NCBI GenBank assembly: GCA_934047225.1
Contig: OW203989.1
Span: 11,011,977-11,075,976 of the forward strand
Direction of reading: 5' to 3'
Length of the DNA: 64,000 nt
Source of the DNA: Ypsolopha sequella
Lineage: Eukaryota; Arthropoda; Insecta; Lepidoptera; Ypsolophidae
The notes below the pieces were generated by a model. That model was not told the origin of the DNA, searched no databases, and was given only the letters and a program-made list of their open reading frames with translations. A program made the position numbers and the translations under genes. Below are positions 1 to 11,240 of this stretch, piece by piece (the first letter of the stretch is position 1; each line of letters opens with the position of its first letter).

Positions 1-119
1 ATTGATATTTCAACATTTCAACATTTCAACCCCGTCGAACTCCAACAAGGGATGATGGTATTTCACGTCGGCTCCGTTGGATTTCGAAATCGTTGTTGTT
101 TTCATAATCAGCGACCCGA

Positions 120-490
120 TAAACCATACAAACGATACCAATGTTGGTTTTCAGATTTTGTCACCCTATTCCCCCCTTTTGAATTCAGAAAAAACCTGAA
201 ACATATGTTTAGTCATTTATGAATAGGAGTACTCCTGTGAAGTCTCGAATAAAATAGTCTAACTAATCTTGTTTCCCCATACAAACTTTGGACCCCCGTT
301 TCACCCCTTTAGAGGGTGAATTTTGAAAAATCCTTTCTTGGTGGATGCCTACACTACATAAGGTATCTATATGCAAAATTTCGAGTCTCTAGGACCAGCG
401 GTTTAGGCTGTGCGTTGATATATCAGTCGGTCAGTCAGTCAGTCAGTGAGTCAGGACTTTGAATTTTATATATACAGAAGATGTATGTAT
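120..490 (+). repeat. 3' tail of a dispersed retroelement
   Basis: The segment holds 'ggtatctatatgcaaaattt', 'gagtctctaggaccagcggt' and a run of GTCAGTCAGTCAGT before 'actttgaattttatata'. I know this wording from lepidopteran LINE/SINE 3' tails. A related (GACT)n segment is at 56.73-56.86 kb. No coding remains are visible. Confidence 0.5.
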
Positions 491-545
491 TGTGTATGTT
501 GCCATCGCAAAGTTTCCATTGGTTTCAGTAAATAATAATTTCAAC
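480..545. repeat. fragment of the TTAA palindromic MITE family
   Basis: The wording 'tgtgtatgttgccatcgcaa' followed by 'agtttccattggtttcagta' matches the inner arm of the palindromic elements at 5641-5852 and 21422-21775. Only about 65 bp is present, with no termini. Confidence 0.55.
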
Positions 546-584
546 ATTTTAGTATATTAAAGAGGTAAAAAGTCTTTCAACAAA

Positions 585-665
585 AAGCGAAGCGAAGCGA
601 AGAGGAGCATAGGTTTACATGTAAGATAAAATAAGGAGCCGAGCTAAGCGGAGCGAAACGAGGCG
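585..665. repeat. GCGAAGCG/GGAGCGA purine-rich dispersed repeat, copy 1
   Basis: Iterated gcgaagcgaagcg leads into 'aggtttacatgtaa' and 'ggagccgagc'. A closer copy is at 17020-17140, and a weaker one at 8396-8455 shares 'taggtttacatgtaa' and 'gaagcggagcg'. The shared AGGTTTACATGTAA marks one dispersed family rather than simple sequence. Confidence 0.55.
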
Positions 666-1083
666 ACGTCTATAGTCTTTAACAAAATTTACAATCCAAC
701 GTTTAATTTGACGCTGTTTTACAAACCGCTAAACGTTGACCCGCTGCATTGAATAACGCAAAACGTTTATACAATCCTGCGTGTTATTATCTAGAACAGC
801 TGAACGTTGTTTAGCTGTTTTACATAACGGAGCTATTTTGTAAAACAACTAGTGGTTGTATAAAACAGAGTACCTTACCATGTCTCTGCGACATAAATAC
901 GAGTATTTTTAAGCATATTACGGAACCATTGACACGTGAATGCCATTCGCACTTAACCTGATTTGTAATATCTTTGAAGTGTAAAAAATGGCAAATGTAA
1001 ATGCTAAATGTAACTGGACAGTCGTCGTCATTATACTTCACTCGAATAATAAGTCGACAAAATTAGTATTTTGTAATTACTAC

Positions 1084-1160
1084 TTACCGCCTCTGTGGCC
1101 GAGGTAGAGCGCTCGCTTGTTATTCCAGAGATGGTGGGTTCTATCCCCGCGGTGCGATTT
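1084..1160 (+). repeat. tRNA-derived SINE head
   Basis: The sequence 'ctctgtggccgaggtagagc' resembles the 5' part of a tRNA with its A box. About 45 bases downstream, 'gtgggttctatccccgcgg' resembles a T arm with a decayed B box (GGTTCTATCC instead of GGTTCGAATCC). No clean cloverleaf or acceptor stem forms. This fits the polymerase III promoter head of a SINE or a tRNA pseudogene, not a functional tRNA. Confidence 0.5.
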
Positions 1161-1569
1161 TTGTTATCGACATCACGATTAAGTTGGATGTTTTTCTTTA
1201 TAAATTTGTATGAATGATAGATAGTTTGAACAAATCGTGTTTTTATTTCAACTAGAAGCCGCGTTATGTAATAAAAACTCTGTTTTTCGAGAACACGTGA
1301 TATTTCGGCTGTCATCAGCTCTGCACGCTATTTTAAACAATTAGGAAACGTCGTAGAGTTTAGTTCTACTTGATGCAAAATGAAGTGGTAAAGCTCGGGT
1401 CACCCATACCTTTAATAGCAACAGTTTCTCATTTTTTCAAAACCCAAGGGGTCAATAATTTAATTATTTAAAACAATTCAACGGCGGGTAATATTGGCTG
1501 AATCGTAACCAATAATTAAAAAACCTACTCTCCTTAGATATCGATAATTTGTTTGTTTTTAACATATTC

Positions 1570-1677
1570 AGGGTGCCCACTATAACATACGCATAAAGCC
1601 AAGGAAACATCGTGTCACCAAAATCGATTGCCAGTGTGTGTGACACCTGCTTATGCGTGTGTAATAGTGGGCACCCT
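1570..1677. mobile_element. 108-bp MITE with about 27-bp terminal inverted repeats
   Basis: The left end is 'agggtgcccactataacata' followed by cgcataa. The right end reads, on the other strand, 'agggtgcccactattacaca' followed by cgcataa. Only a few substitutions separate the arms. I could not settle a target duplication. It is non-coding and too short for a transposase. Superfamily unassigned. Confidence 0.65.
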
Positions 1678-1791
1678 AAATATTATTTTGCGATTTCGAT
1701 AAAAATAAAAATCAACTGTGAATGTTGATTTACTAGTGTTCTCAGCAATGCATATATTTCAGTGAATGAAATATTTGAGGTCGAATTAAAG

Positions 1792-2041
1792 ATCTTGTCA
1801 ATAAAACACATACTTGGTAACTGTTCCACTTTATATCTATATTACACTAGCGACCGGTTTCGTTATAATAACATCGTCAGGCTATTGGATACGAATCATG
1901 AGATGGAAAATGTAAACAAAGATTTTCCATCTCATGATTCGTATCCAATAGCCTGACGATGTTATTATAACGAAACCGGTCGCTAGTGTAATATAGATAT
2001 AAAGTGGAACAGTTACCAAGTATGTGTTTTATTGACAAGAT
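1792..2041. repeat. perfect 120-bp-arm palindrome with 10-nt loop
   Basis: The left arm, 1792-1911, and right arm, 1922-2041, are exact reverse complements over 120 of 120 positions as I read them. The loop is 1912-1921 (gtaaacaaag). A transcript from either strand would fold into one long hairpin. Each arm carries the hammerhead-like motif listed separately, on opposite strands. The exact match implies a recent inverted duplication, continuing conversion, or an assembly artefact. Confidence 0.85.
1949..1985 (+). ncRNA. candidate minimal type I hammerhead ribozyme
   Basis: Read in order: TAGC (1949-1952, stem I 5'), CTGACGA (1953-1959, matching core CUGANGA), one unpaired T (1960), GTTA/TTA/TAAC (1961-1971, stem II hairpin), GAAA (1972-1975), CC/GG (1976-1979, very short stem III), TC (1980-1981, giving a GUC cleavage triplet), and GCTA (1982-1985, stem I 3'). 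Every conserved core position has an allowed base. Type I hammerheads with tiny stem III are known from Penelope-like and other retroelements. Caveats are the extra T before stem II, the 4-bp stem I, and the zero-nt stem III loop, which would favour a dimeric fold. The mirror copy is on the minus strand at 1848-1884. Confidence 0.45.
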
Positions 2042-2542
2042 GTTTCAAATGTTCCATCAAGAACCAACAACGACAAGTATCAATTTTTCGAATTAAAGAT
2101 ACAGTAGTAAACTTTATTATTACTAATATATAAGTAAGTACTTAAACAAACTAAACTGCTAAAAAAAAAACGTATTAAAACTAAATTAAAAATAAACAGA
2201 ATCCTAAACCTTAAAATAATGTATCTAAACCTACTATAAAAACAAAATTACCTTACAAATAAAACCCTAACTATCAAAAAGATCATCGTACCCGGCGCAA
2301 AGGTCCCCATTACGCTCTGGCTGCGTTCCCGCGTTGGATGGCTAAGTGTGAATTGAGTAAATAAAATATCGATTTATTAGATACTCTATACAATATGCAT
2401 CACAACAATACAAAGTGGTCGGTTAAAATTCTATTGTCTAGATAAAATTTAACCTCAGTAAAATAGTTTGGAAAGCGACTGAGATCATGATGAGCCATCT
2501 CTCGTTGCCCCTAGTTTAGGTTCCATCCATCCATCGATAAGC

Positions 2543-2786
2543 CTAGTTCGTCCACTGCTGGACATAAGCCTTTCCAGAACTTTACCACTTCCGGCGGTCA
2601 TCCCGGAAGAATTGCCCATACTCACACACGCTGGACAGGCGGGTTGGTGAGCGCGGTGCCGGAACCCTCGCACCAGTGACGCCGCTGCCCGTCACCAGTC
2701 TGCTCCATATAAGGCCCGGCTATTAAGGATGGATATACCGCCATCCATCGGTCCCAGGCATGGTGGGCTTCCTGGTTTTTTGCCTG
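2543..2786 (-). mobile_element. LINE C-terminal/3' fragment
   Basis: On the minus strand this matches the fragment at 12440-12682, including the 'cgtccactgctggacataag' wording common in lepidopteran LINE tails, the 'gcaccagtgacgccgctgcc' stretch and 'gatggatataccgccatcca'. Frames are broken. The related copy encodes a peptide ending AYVQQWTN then stop, typical of the C terminus of endonuclease/reverse-transcriptase LINEs. Confidence 0.6.
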
Positions 2787-2820
2787 TTACACTCCATAAA
2801 TATTCAACACTCCATAAATA

Positions 2821-3007
2821 CGCCAATAGTTCAGTATTAGTGAGGTTTATAAAGCACGAGTTTGAAATTGTATACACAATTAGTCATGATCTTCTCAATA
2901 CCAACTTAAAATGCTGTGTTAGCATTGTTTGGCCAAGATCATGACTAATTGTGCTTTAAATTCCAAACTCATGCTTTATAAACCTCACTAATACTGAACT
3001 ATTGGCG
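2821..3007. repeat. imperfect hairpin, about 72-bp arms
   Basis: 'cgccaatagttcagtattag' at 2821 is mirrored at the right end (3007), and 'acaattagtcatgatctt' is mirrored at the inner edges. The spacer is about 43 bp. The arms differ at several positions. The element lies directly beside the LINE fragment at 2543-2786. No coding capacity. Confidence 0.65.
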
Positions 3008-3009
3008 TC

Positions 3010-4750
3010 AACTGCCACATACCAAAATGTTTTTAAATTTTTAACAAGAAAAACAAAGTTATGTTATGCACTTTTCCCTAAGTGACTGACGTTAAACCTT
3101 AAAGTTTGCTTACAGCTTACCTACATAAATATAATATTATCTAATACTTAAATATGACATTAGAGCGAGCGGTGCACTTGCACTGCAAGTACTTCTGTTG
3201 GAACTTCACTAGGATAATTAAAATAAATGTCCCTGCAATTTATCGCAGAACGGAGAAGTTTAAGAAAAAGTATATTAGTCGGAGAGTGCAATAAATGGTT
3301 AGCTCTTTCTTGTTTTTAATCAAGCGTCCTTGTAAAAATATTTCTTCTTCTTAGACAGTACAGAGTTTCGTAAAATACAGATAACAGAATTTTTCAAAAG
3401 GGATATTTAAAGTGGCTCATATTATTTAATGTCTTAAAGCAGGTAGATTTATAAAATGCATTATACTGTATGTTAATATTACATTACTGAGACCGGTAAG
3501 TTAGCCCTTCTTGATGAGTAAGTTAGAAGTCCGAGCCCGCAGGGCGAGGACTTTTTTATGCGAGTCCAGAATGTGTTGTCAAAAATAAAACGAGACAGTT
3601 TATAGTAGGTATGTAGGTTAAGGAGTTAAATAAAATTAAATGAACTTATTGAAAGTCACGTTGCTCATATTGGGGCAACATATCTTTCAAAAATATAAAA
3701 TACAACTTTTAACTGAGACAACGTTTAACAATAGTCTGCTAAATAATTATTTATTAAATTATAAAATATTAAATAATAAATATTCATAAACATATTTGAT
3801 GATAATACAATAGCTATAAAACAACTTGCTTTTCCATAGTCGTGATACCAGCCGTAAATTCTTAAAATAATCACCCTTATGGAAAATTCTATTATTTTGA
3901 AGCCGCCATCATATCATTAAAAATATGTTTATGCATATTTTTTTTTATTATTTATTTATTTGATAACTAAAAAGATATACATATTTTACAATAATAAGGT
4001 GTATCAGAAACCTGTAAGGGTTTATACGTACGCCGTCATTCCCGTCTTATGCAAGAATATAGAAAATTAGATATACAGGTAGTCTAAATAAATATTGATA
4101 ATGCCTTAAGATATCAAAATGCTTTGCTACAAATTCGTAAAATAATGGATTACACACAAACGTTACTAGGTAGGTGTATCTATAAGTAAACAATATGAAC
4201 AAACATCCATAGTTGCTCTTTTCAACCATGGAGATAACAAAAAAATACAAAATTAAATAGCCGTTACAAACTTATCAATTGTCTTTCACACAAGAGCATA
4301 AGTTAATTACAAGGACATAAGAACTATTTTACTAAAATTCCGTACCTAACTCGATCCTAACTTAGGAAGTGGACAAGTAAGTTAACACAGATATAGGATG
4401 ATTTAATTAAATTATGTTATTATTTAGGGAAATAAGGTTAGGAGTATATTATTGTTAACGTAAAGAGTACGAGAAGAGAGTATATAGCAAACTATTGTTA
4501 AAAGTGGTCTTAGCTAAAAGTTGTATTTTAGAATTAAATTATTTTGGAGTATTAACTATTACTAATTCTATTGCTCATGAAATGTTTGGATAAACCCCGC
4601 AGTCATACCTTGGCCGATAGATTTCTTATACGAATGTAATATTATTTTGATATTCATTAAATACATTCAAAACTAGTTGTAGAGTAATTATTATGATTTT
4701 CATATGCATAGTTAGTTAAATGAAGGCCATATAGTTAAATGTTAGAAAAT
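3010..4750. other. AT-rich DNA without recognisable genes
   Basis: There are poly-A/T tracts and short palindromic stretches. 'gtccgagcccgcagggcgagg' at about 3530 is the only GC-rich island and resembles a dispersed lepidopteran motif. Open frames here are short and unlike any protein I know. Confidence 0.6.
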
Positions 4751-4754
4751 AAGT

Positions 4755-5066
4755 AAAGGCCCACTTTTTATGCATCAAAACCGAACTTTTTTAATTTATT
4801 TACAATGGTTGGCTAACCTGCAACCTTTCCTGTGTACCATAAATGTTATACTTTTTTGGATGCAGTCATTTTGAGTCAATCATAATTTAAAGTTCACAAG
4901 ATTATGTTTCTTTTATTTCCTCACACTATGCATTGAAAAACGTAGTATGATACACGGGCGTAAGAGCAATATATTACTCGGTTACGTTTAAAACACTCGC
5001 TACGCTCATGTTTTAAATCGTCCTCGTAATTTATTCCTTTTCGCCCTAGTAGCATAAACTACCATT
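4755..5066 (+). repeat. dispersed repeat family R1, copy 1
   Basis: The family runs from 'aaaggcccactttttatgca' to 'tagcataaactact'. Shared internal marks are 'ggttggctaacctgcaacct', 'tatgcattgaaaaacgtagt' and 'cgttacgtttaaaacactcg'-like sequence. Four copies lie in the same orientation (also 17645-18062, 29612-29904 and 59838-60212). Copy 1 lacks the GTGCTCGT start and the 'cagaaagtcgattattttgc' segment. It is non-coding, with partial inverted repeats around gggcgtaa / gcgccctt. Superfamily unknown. Confidence 0.75.
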
Positions 5067-5640
5067 ATTTAAATCACAGTTACGAGATGTTGTAACTTGG
5101 ATTCGGATAATCTTAATTAACTACCGTAAAAGCTCACACAAAAGTTAACATTTAATACAGTTCGGTATTATAACTTCTTTCACTTGCGTTGATAAATATT
5201 TTTCTTAGAGATTATTCATATTAAATAACATAAGACCTACATTCGTTTTTACTTATATTTTGAGAAACAACTGGTAATGATATATGGTCAGTTGGGTTGT
5301 TGAGGTAATTTTGATGACTGGTTTTCTAATTCCGAATATTTGCAGTACCAAAGTGATGAATTTCCCTGAAATTATATTATATTCAACTTAACGAAGAGAT
5401 CGTTATCAACCTAACTAGGTTGAGATAATTAGGAGCCTGGGTCGATATACTGGTTCAGAGCATTCATTTCCAGTCGAGAAAACTAAGTAATTGTAATTCA
5501 CTTCGGATGGAAGCTGAAACATGCTACAGGTGAATGAAAATTTAATTTCGACCGGGATTAATTAGAATTTTGTTTAACCCCGTTTTAAGCTGCGATTTGA
5601 ATTGAACTTTCGCCACGTTCAAAAAATTTGTTTGCTTTTG

Positions 5641-5852
5641 TTAAGAACAGTTTCGCAGCCGGATTGTGAAAACCTCGCCTTTTTCTAATTAATCGAAACA
5701 GAACACAAATTCAAAATTCACTCAATAGTTATTCAACAAAACCTTATTACCTATGTATTGTGTATGTTGCCATCGCAAAGTTTCCATTGGCTTCTGTAAA
5801 TTTGAATTTCCATAATTTTTTTATTTCAAAATTTTTGCGAAACCGCTCTTAA
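5641..5852. mobile_element. TTAA-flanked palindromic MITE, complete but short
   Basis: It begins TTAA-GAACAGTTTCGCAGCCGG and ends GCGAAACCGCTC-TTAA, so both ends carry TTAA beside related inverted termini. The middle holds the family's 'aaaattcactcaatagttat' and 'ttgccatcgcaaagtttcca' wording. One arm has lost sequence compared with the copy at 21422-21775. TTAA duplication is typical of piggyBac-mobilised elements, but the termini do not start with the usual CCC, so that assignment is inference. Confidence 0.65.
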
Positions 5853-7705
5853 TCAGTATTGTTACTGTAATAAAATAATTTTTGTTTTCTGTTGCCTAAA
5901 ACTTGGCAACATTTTCTCCTCCGTGGCCATAAATAACGAAGAAACCGCGGTACGCCTCACTAATACGCCAGAAGTTTCGTCCTGAAATACCTACAATATT
6001 CTCTCAGCCTATTTCTGTTTCTTTGAAAGTCATCGGTTCGTGTGTACCATGTGTGTACCGATCTCTTGCAATCCATGGGTAAGCGTGTGCTAGACTTATG
6101 ATTGAAATGAAATGAAATGTTATTTATTGTTTAAGATAATATTTATTCACTGTTTTTCATTTGATATCATGTCAAGAGTCGAACATGTGTTTACCACTCT
6201 TTATCCACAAGTTTTGTAAATAATCCAGGTTAGAGATTAATTAATGAAACAAGATCATGAACCTTTTATTATGTCAGCTATGCAATACGATAAAACAGGA
6301 ATCCTAACCTACATTGAATTATCTGTATTTTATTAAACTATTAAATGTTATGTATTTATCTAAATCTTGATAGTTATTAATGTAAAATAATTAATTAAAC
6401 TAATACATTATTAAATCAGTGGGATGCCAAAGGCACAATAAAAAAAGTAAATTGTCCAAAAAAATACTGATATTTTATTATGTCAGCTCTTTTTTTATAC
6501 TAGCACCTTGACTTTTTGCAACTTAACTATATACGACCATTAGACATAGTAAATATCTGCTCCGTTCGACAGTTTCTCCAAAAGCAAGTGTGTCCCGAAT
6601 TATATTTTATTAACAAATAATATTACTTTTCTCTTTCATCACAATTAAAGAGAAAAGTAATCACGCGGAGTGTCATGACAGCTACTTTAACTTCTTAACT
6701 TATTGAAAGTATGTCATTATTTATAATGTTTACACGTAACAATTCATAATTAATGGAGTAAGACCAAAAATAGTACGATAATTATTTCATAATAATTCAG
6801 CTTACACTTAACATCTTTATTTAGTAATTACTTCAAGTCAAACACATTCGGTCGCTGAAAACTATCACAAAGTAGTTATAAACCTTGAAAACTTTTAAAG
6901 TCAACTCTACACACATAAATATGGATTTTCTATCACGTGCATCTACTTGAATATATGCCTTTCTCAAGCATCTATCGATTAGAAGTAGCTATTACGGAAC
7001 TAAGGCTGGACGGTAACTTTTTACCGCGATTTTGTGTCCTAGCTCTTAACGTTTAATGCTGTCCTATTTAGGTTACATACCAAACTACTGCATTTTTCAA
7101 ATGTTTATGAACTACCACGGGGTCAATTAGTATTCAAACTCTTAAAAAAAATTTGTTATTTGAGAAAAATCTGTGTGGAAATGAGACGTTTTGGAGCACA
7201 AAATACAAGATTTCTGAGTACTTTGTTGTATTTTTGAAACATGTTGATTACCCAAAATTTCAGTACGGATAGGAAGTATAAGTTGGGCGATAGATAAACT
7301 TGTTTTAATTTTTATTCGATTTTATGCATTAGCGTACAACTGAGACGACAATTCTTTTTCTACGGCATCAAAATATGATGCTCTTCCCTTAAAATGAGGA
7401 AGAAAGTAGATTGCGAGAATAGTAACTTTAAGAACGACAAGAATACGATAACGCCGCCGTTGTGTGGCTGAGGTCAGTCGAAAACAGGTCAGGCTTCTTA
7501 CTTGTACTACTAGTTGTTATAAAAATCTTGTTCCACAGCGATTTTCTTGGCTAACTGACTACGAACGGGGTAAGGTTAAATTTTATCGAATCACGTGAAA
7601 ATGTTTTACAATTATCTCGTAAGTTTGGAAATTTACAAGAAAAAGTATTTATTTTAGTAAAACTTCCAAACGTAATAAATAGGTGGGTACGTTAGTATGT
7701 TTATA
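5853..7705. other. AT-rich DNA, no genes; one short hairpin
   Basis: The only structure I can support is a small hairpin near 6620-6661, where 'attacttttctcttt' is followed 11 bases later by its exact complement. Nothing resembles a protein or RNA gene. Confidence 0.5.
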
Positions 7706-8113
7706 TTAGGTCTTTACATATGAAATTGCTGTTTTCTAAAGAGAATTTGAAGGAAACTCAATTTTCAGTACTAACATTTTTGCATTTTTTTTGGGAACGA
7801 CAAATTCTAATTGTGTAATTTCTTATGTGTATGTATGAGACAACATTAAGCTAACAGCAACATTAATTACATTTTTGAAAAGTGTCAGCCTTGAAAAAAT
7901 ATAACGAATCATAACATGGAAATGAATGGCATTTAGGACGAACTGTTTTTGAAGATTTCATTTTTATAATCAAACTAAAAATAAAACAAAATTTAATACG
8001 TAGATGTAAGTAACACCTTGAAATCAACTTTCAAACAATAAACAAATAATTGAAATAGCTATGAACTCATGAATCTGTAAGAAAATGTCGGCAATTTAAT
8101 AGGTAAAGACCTA
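7706..8113. mobile_element. mariner-type MITE family, copy 1
   Basis: The left terminus is 'ttaggtctttacatatgaaa' and the right ends in its mirror, '...gtaaagaccta'. Internal marks 'atggcatttaggacgaact', 'acattaagctaacagcaaca' and 'gaactcatgaatctgtaa' recur at 22722-23119, 30985-31383 and 32709-33140. This copy is inverted relative to those at 22.7 and 32.7 kb. TTAGGT termini beside TA are what mariner-type elements have. There is no transposase. Confidence 0.65.
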
Positions 8114-8395
8114 TTATTTTGTACAGAAGCTTTCACTGAAATGTCAGAATTTCAATCCACGACGTCGTTAACAATAAATGGTTTAACTTTAATCAGAATT
8201 GACGCAGTGCTTGTTAGCTTTATTTGCATATGAATTCTACGTATTTGTTTATGTCATGGTTAATGTTAAGTTTGATAATAAATTCTAGCTTTTTTATTAA
8301 AAATAGCCCCGACTAACGGCAAAAATGTAAAAGTAAACGGAAAAAATGAAATAATAGGGTCATAAATAGTTGAATCATAAATAGAGAAACGTGTT

Positions 8396-8455
8396 AGGTT
8401 TACATGTAAATTAATTTGTGAGCTGGGTGAAGCGGAGCGTATTGAGGCACCCCCC
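8396..8455. repeat. fragment of the AGGTTTACATGTAA/GGAGCG repeat
   Basis: 'taggtttacatgtaa' followed by 'gaagcggagcg' matches the copies at 585-665 and 17020-17140. It is short and decayed. Confidence 0.4.
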
Positions 8456-8564
8456 CTTGTTTAAAGGCGGGGTTCTCCCGATTTTGTCTCTTTTCGAGTT
8501 CATTTTAAACCATGAAATTGTGATAATTAAATATTGAAAAAATATATATGTCATATTTCAATCT

Positions 8565-8690
8565 TTAGGTATCCGTAGTACTTAAGAGGTACAAAAAGAA
8601 CCTTTATGGTGAGACTCCGTAGCAATTTAAAAAAATTGAACACAAATGAGAAATATAAAAAAAAGCAAAATAAAGTCGCCAGCAGTGCGT
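8565..8690 (+). repeat. fragment of the GGTTCCGTA dispersed repeat
   Basis: 'ggtacaaaaagaacctttat' followed by ggtgagactccg is the opening wording of the fuller copies at 14340-15131 and 20178-20545. The fragment abuts the LINE relic at 8697. Confidence 0.5.
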
Positions 8691-8696
8691 CAAGGC

Positions 8697-9072
8697 TAAT
8701 GATTGTTGTTCGGACTGGTGTCAATTAACAACAGGTGTTCCACAAGGTGGTGTCTTGTCTCCATTACTCTTTTCTATATTTATAAACATCCTTGCCAAAC
8801 AGTTATCTTCTCGCTACCACTTTTACGCTGATGACCTGCAACTCTATGTTGATGCTCCTGTAGAGAGCATTAATGAAGCAATTTGTGCTCTGAATAAGGA
8901 TTTAAGTACAATATCGGTATGGGCGAAGGCTTTCAGCTTGCTTGTGATCCCGTAAGTCGCAGGGTATACATTATAGGTAGTTCACGTTTGCTCTCTAAAA
9001 TTGACATAGACAAAATTCCAAGGCTCACATTTAATACTTCAGTAATCTCGTACACAGACTCAGTGTAGAATT
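8697..9072 (+). pseudogene. LINE reverse transcriptase relic
   Basis: The first frame reads TTGVPQGGVLSPLLFSIFIN and then, about 15 residues on, YADDLQLYVDAP. These are reverse transcriptase fingers/palm motifs with the catalytic YADD box, as in jockey/CR1/R1-like non-LTR elements. The frame breaks after WAKAFSL at about 8943. A shifted frame resumes with IIGSSRLLSKIDIDK and SVISYTDSV before decaying. Only about 120 codons survive of an ORF that normally exceeds 900. It is 5'-truncated, frameshifted and internally stopped, with no endonuclease, and cannot be active. It lies just downstream of a GGTTCCGTA repeat fragment. Confidence 0.8.
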
Positions 9073-9589
9073 GTAGATTTTTTGTTCTGCATATTCTGCG
9101 TACTTTTTTACTGTTTGTTTTTAATTTTATAATTTAATATTAAAAAGAGGTAAAATTCGTATATTATTATTTACTTAGAGGGTAATCTCTGGAACTACTG
9201 AACTAATTCTAAAAATTATTTCACTGGTAGAAAGCTACGTTATCTTTGAGTACCTTGGTGGTATATTTATTTCTGATAAATAAGTTTTCAGTTCGAATTC
9301 CAAATATTTGTAAATCAATTTCTTTTTTATCCACAATGGCTGATACGTTGCAAGTTTCATATCTTGGGAACTTTTAATTATAATGATATTCGACTGACAA
9401 CGATCCCAAGTGGGTCGAAATATATATCGATTTTTTTTTTTTATTCAATTTCTACTTTAATATTCGTAAGAATCTGTATATATATATAATAAAACGTTTA
9501 ATTATAAAAGATAATTCAAAAAACTAATTGTAGCAAATTTTATTACTATTATTTTTACTTTTATTAATTGTTACTTCTGATAAAATATA

Positions 9590-10012
9590 TTTCAGTAAAA
9601 CCTACAGTTCAGGATTTATTTAATATATAATGTAAAAGAAATCGAAATTTTGTGGAATTTGTCCTAACTGCTTATATTTTGAAGTATCGTACCTTGATAA
9701 CTAATAAGTATATGAAGATGATTCAATTACTAAATTGTAGCACATTTTGTGTAGTTAATTACATTAGAAAACATTTATGCTATTAACCCAAAAGTTTGGG
9801 ATTTATTAAATGAAAACTGAAAAAACTTCGAAACTTCTATTGTTTTAAGGACACGGCAGAGCCCCCGGCCAAGATGGGAAACTTGCATTTTTAAATAAAG
9901 GGGTCTACCTGTATAACATATCCAAAAATAGCGATTTACCGACCTTTTGCAAGGCAAAATGTTTAGATTTATTAGATTACCTCGGAGAATCCAACAAGAA
10001 TTCAAAAAAATT
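9590..10012 (-). repeat. dispersed repeat X, copy 1 (inverted relative to 25.5 kb)
   Basis: Read on the minus strand it resembles 25480-25935. Shared stretches include 'gatatgttata' near a purine block, 'ctgccgtgtcc'-like wording against 'ctgctatgtcc', 'tttcagtttt(c/t)att', and 'atgatacttt(a)aaatataagca'. It is AT-rich and lacks a conserved frame. The two copies lie about 15 kb apart in opposite orientation. Confidence 0.55.
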
Positions 10013-10299
10013 TAGAATCAACAAAAATCACTATTTTCACTTCAAACTTTATGGTAATATACTTTGCTATTTTATAACAAGTAATTTTGAGACGTTTTAT
10101 CCAGAAAACGTATGGTGATTACCCGGGAAACAATAAATATAAATTTTGCTGAAAAAATTTAATGTTGACACTTTGACAGTTTTTTGACAATCAATACAAT
10201 ATTATTTATATATATATGTGTATATTTTATAAGTATGTTTTCATTTATTTAAGTATGTTAATGTATTTTTATATGTAAGTTTATGTCTTAGATATTTAG

Positions 10300-10500
10300 G
10301 TTTATATTTTAATCTTGAGCTCCCTACTATTTTCTGATTAGTATTTACACCTCCACATGTTATTTTGTTCAACTTTCTGTTAGCTACTAAGGGTTGCCTC
10401 GAAGATATTGCTATTAGCAATAATGTTTAATTGTCTATTTTGTCTTTTAAGTTATTTGTGTAAATGTGCAAAAAGTGTTATAAATAAAAGATAAAATAAA
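10300..10500 (+). repeat. possible LINE 3' UTR tail
   Basis: 'gggttgcctcgaagatattg' then 'ctattagcaataa' parallels the GGT(T/G)GTCTGGAAGAAAT...AGCGATAAG wording of the tail at 37900-38045. The segment ends in an A-rich AATAAAAGATAAAATAAAT stretch. The resemblance is diverged. Confidence 0.35.
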
Positions 10501-10519
10501 TTAATCAATTAAAATGTAT

Positions 10520-10765
10520 TTTATAAAAATAAAATATGGAATTCAAATCGTAGGTATTAAAAATGAGATTGCAAAAATATATAGTTTAATTATATTTACA
10601 TGCATCTAATTCGAGAAATCCTCGAAAGCCACAAAAAGATGTATGTAAAAATGTAATGTATTATATAATAAAATAAGAAAAAATCATGGTAATATGTGCT
10701 TACGTAGAGATCACAGGAAAAATATAGCGGTTGAGAAATTCACGAAAACAAAATTACATTAGTTC
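10520..10765. repeat. internal fragment of the GGCCAAGTG/GGTTCCGTA repeat
   Basis: 'catggtaatatgtgcttacg' and 'gcggttgagaaattcacgaa' match the 3' half of the copies at 14340-15131 and 20178-20545. The termini are missing. Confidence 0.55.
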
Positions 10766-10769
10766 GCCC

Positions 10770-10990
10770 AGAACTGTGAAATCGCGATTCGATCTTGACC
10801 GATTTGGCTCATGTTCGAGCTAAAAAATTCTTGTTGTCTCATTTACTTGCTTACCAAATTTCATAACGTTCCGATCAACGATACTCAAGTTATCGTCGGA
10901 CAAACATTCATACATACAAGTGGATTGTTCAAGTTCAAGACTCTGAGAACTCTGTTCGTTTCACTCACTCGTTCAATAATGTAGCGATTT
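10770..10990. repeat. left arm of a 1.3-kb inverted repeat
   Basis: This arm includes 'gcgattcgatcttgaccgat', 'gttccgatcaacgatactca' and 'tctgagaactctgttcg'. All recur in reverse complement between 11640 and 12075. The right arm is interrupted by a 179-bp insertion. Together they look like one palindromic element or two inverted copies. Confidence 0.65.
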
Positions 10991-11240
10991 GATTACATTA
11001 AATTTCGCTTCCATAAACGATTTTAAGTATTTTATTATTGTTTACCTAAGTGTTTCCTTACAAAAAATGCCCTGGTAGTCGTGGGACTACCGGTAGATAT
11101 GGAATCATGGGCGGACTTGAGCAATGACGGGGTTTCGTCAATCTTCAAATGGTTGCCTTTTTCTAATTTCTTGGCCACTTTCTTAGATTTTATTTGCAAG
11201 GCCTCTTCTGCATAATGTTTGCCAGTTTTTGGTTTAGAAT

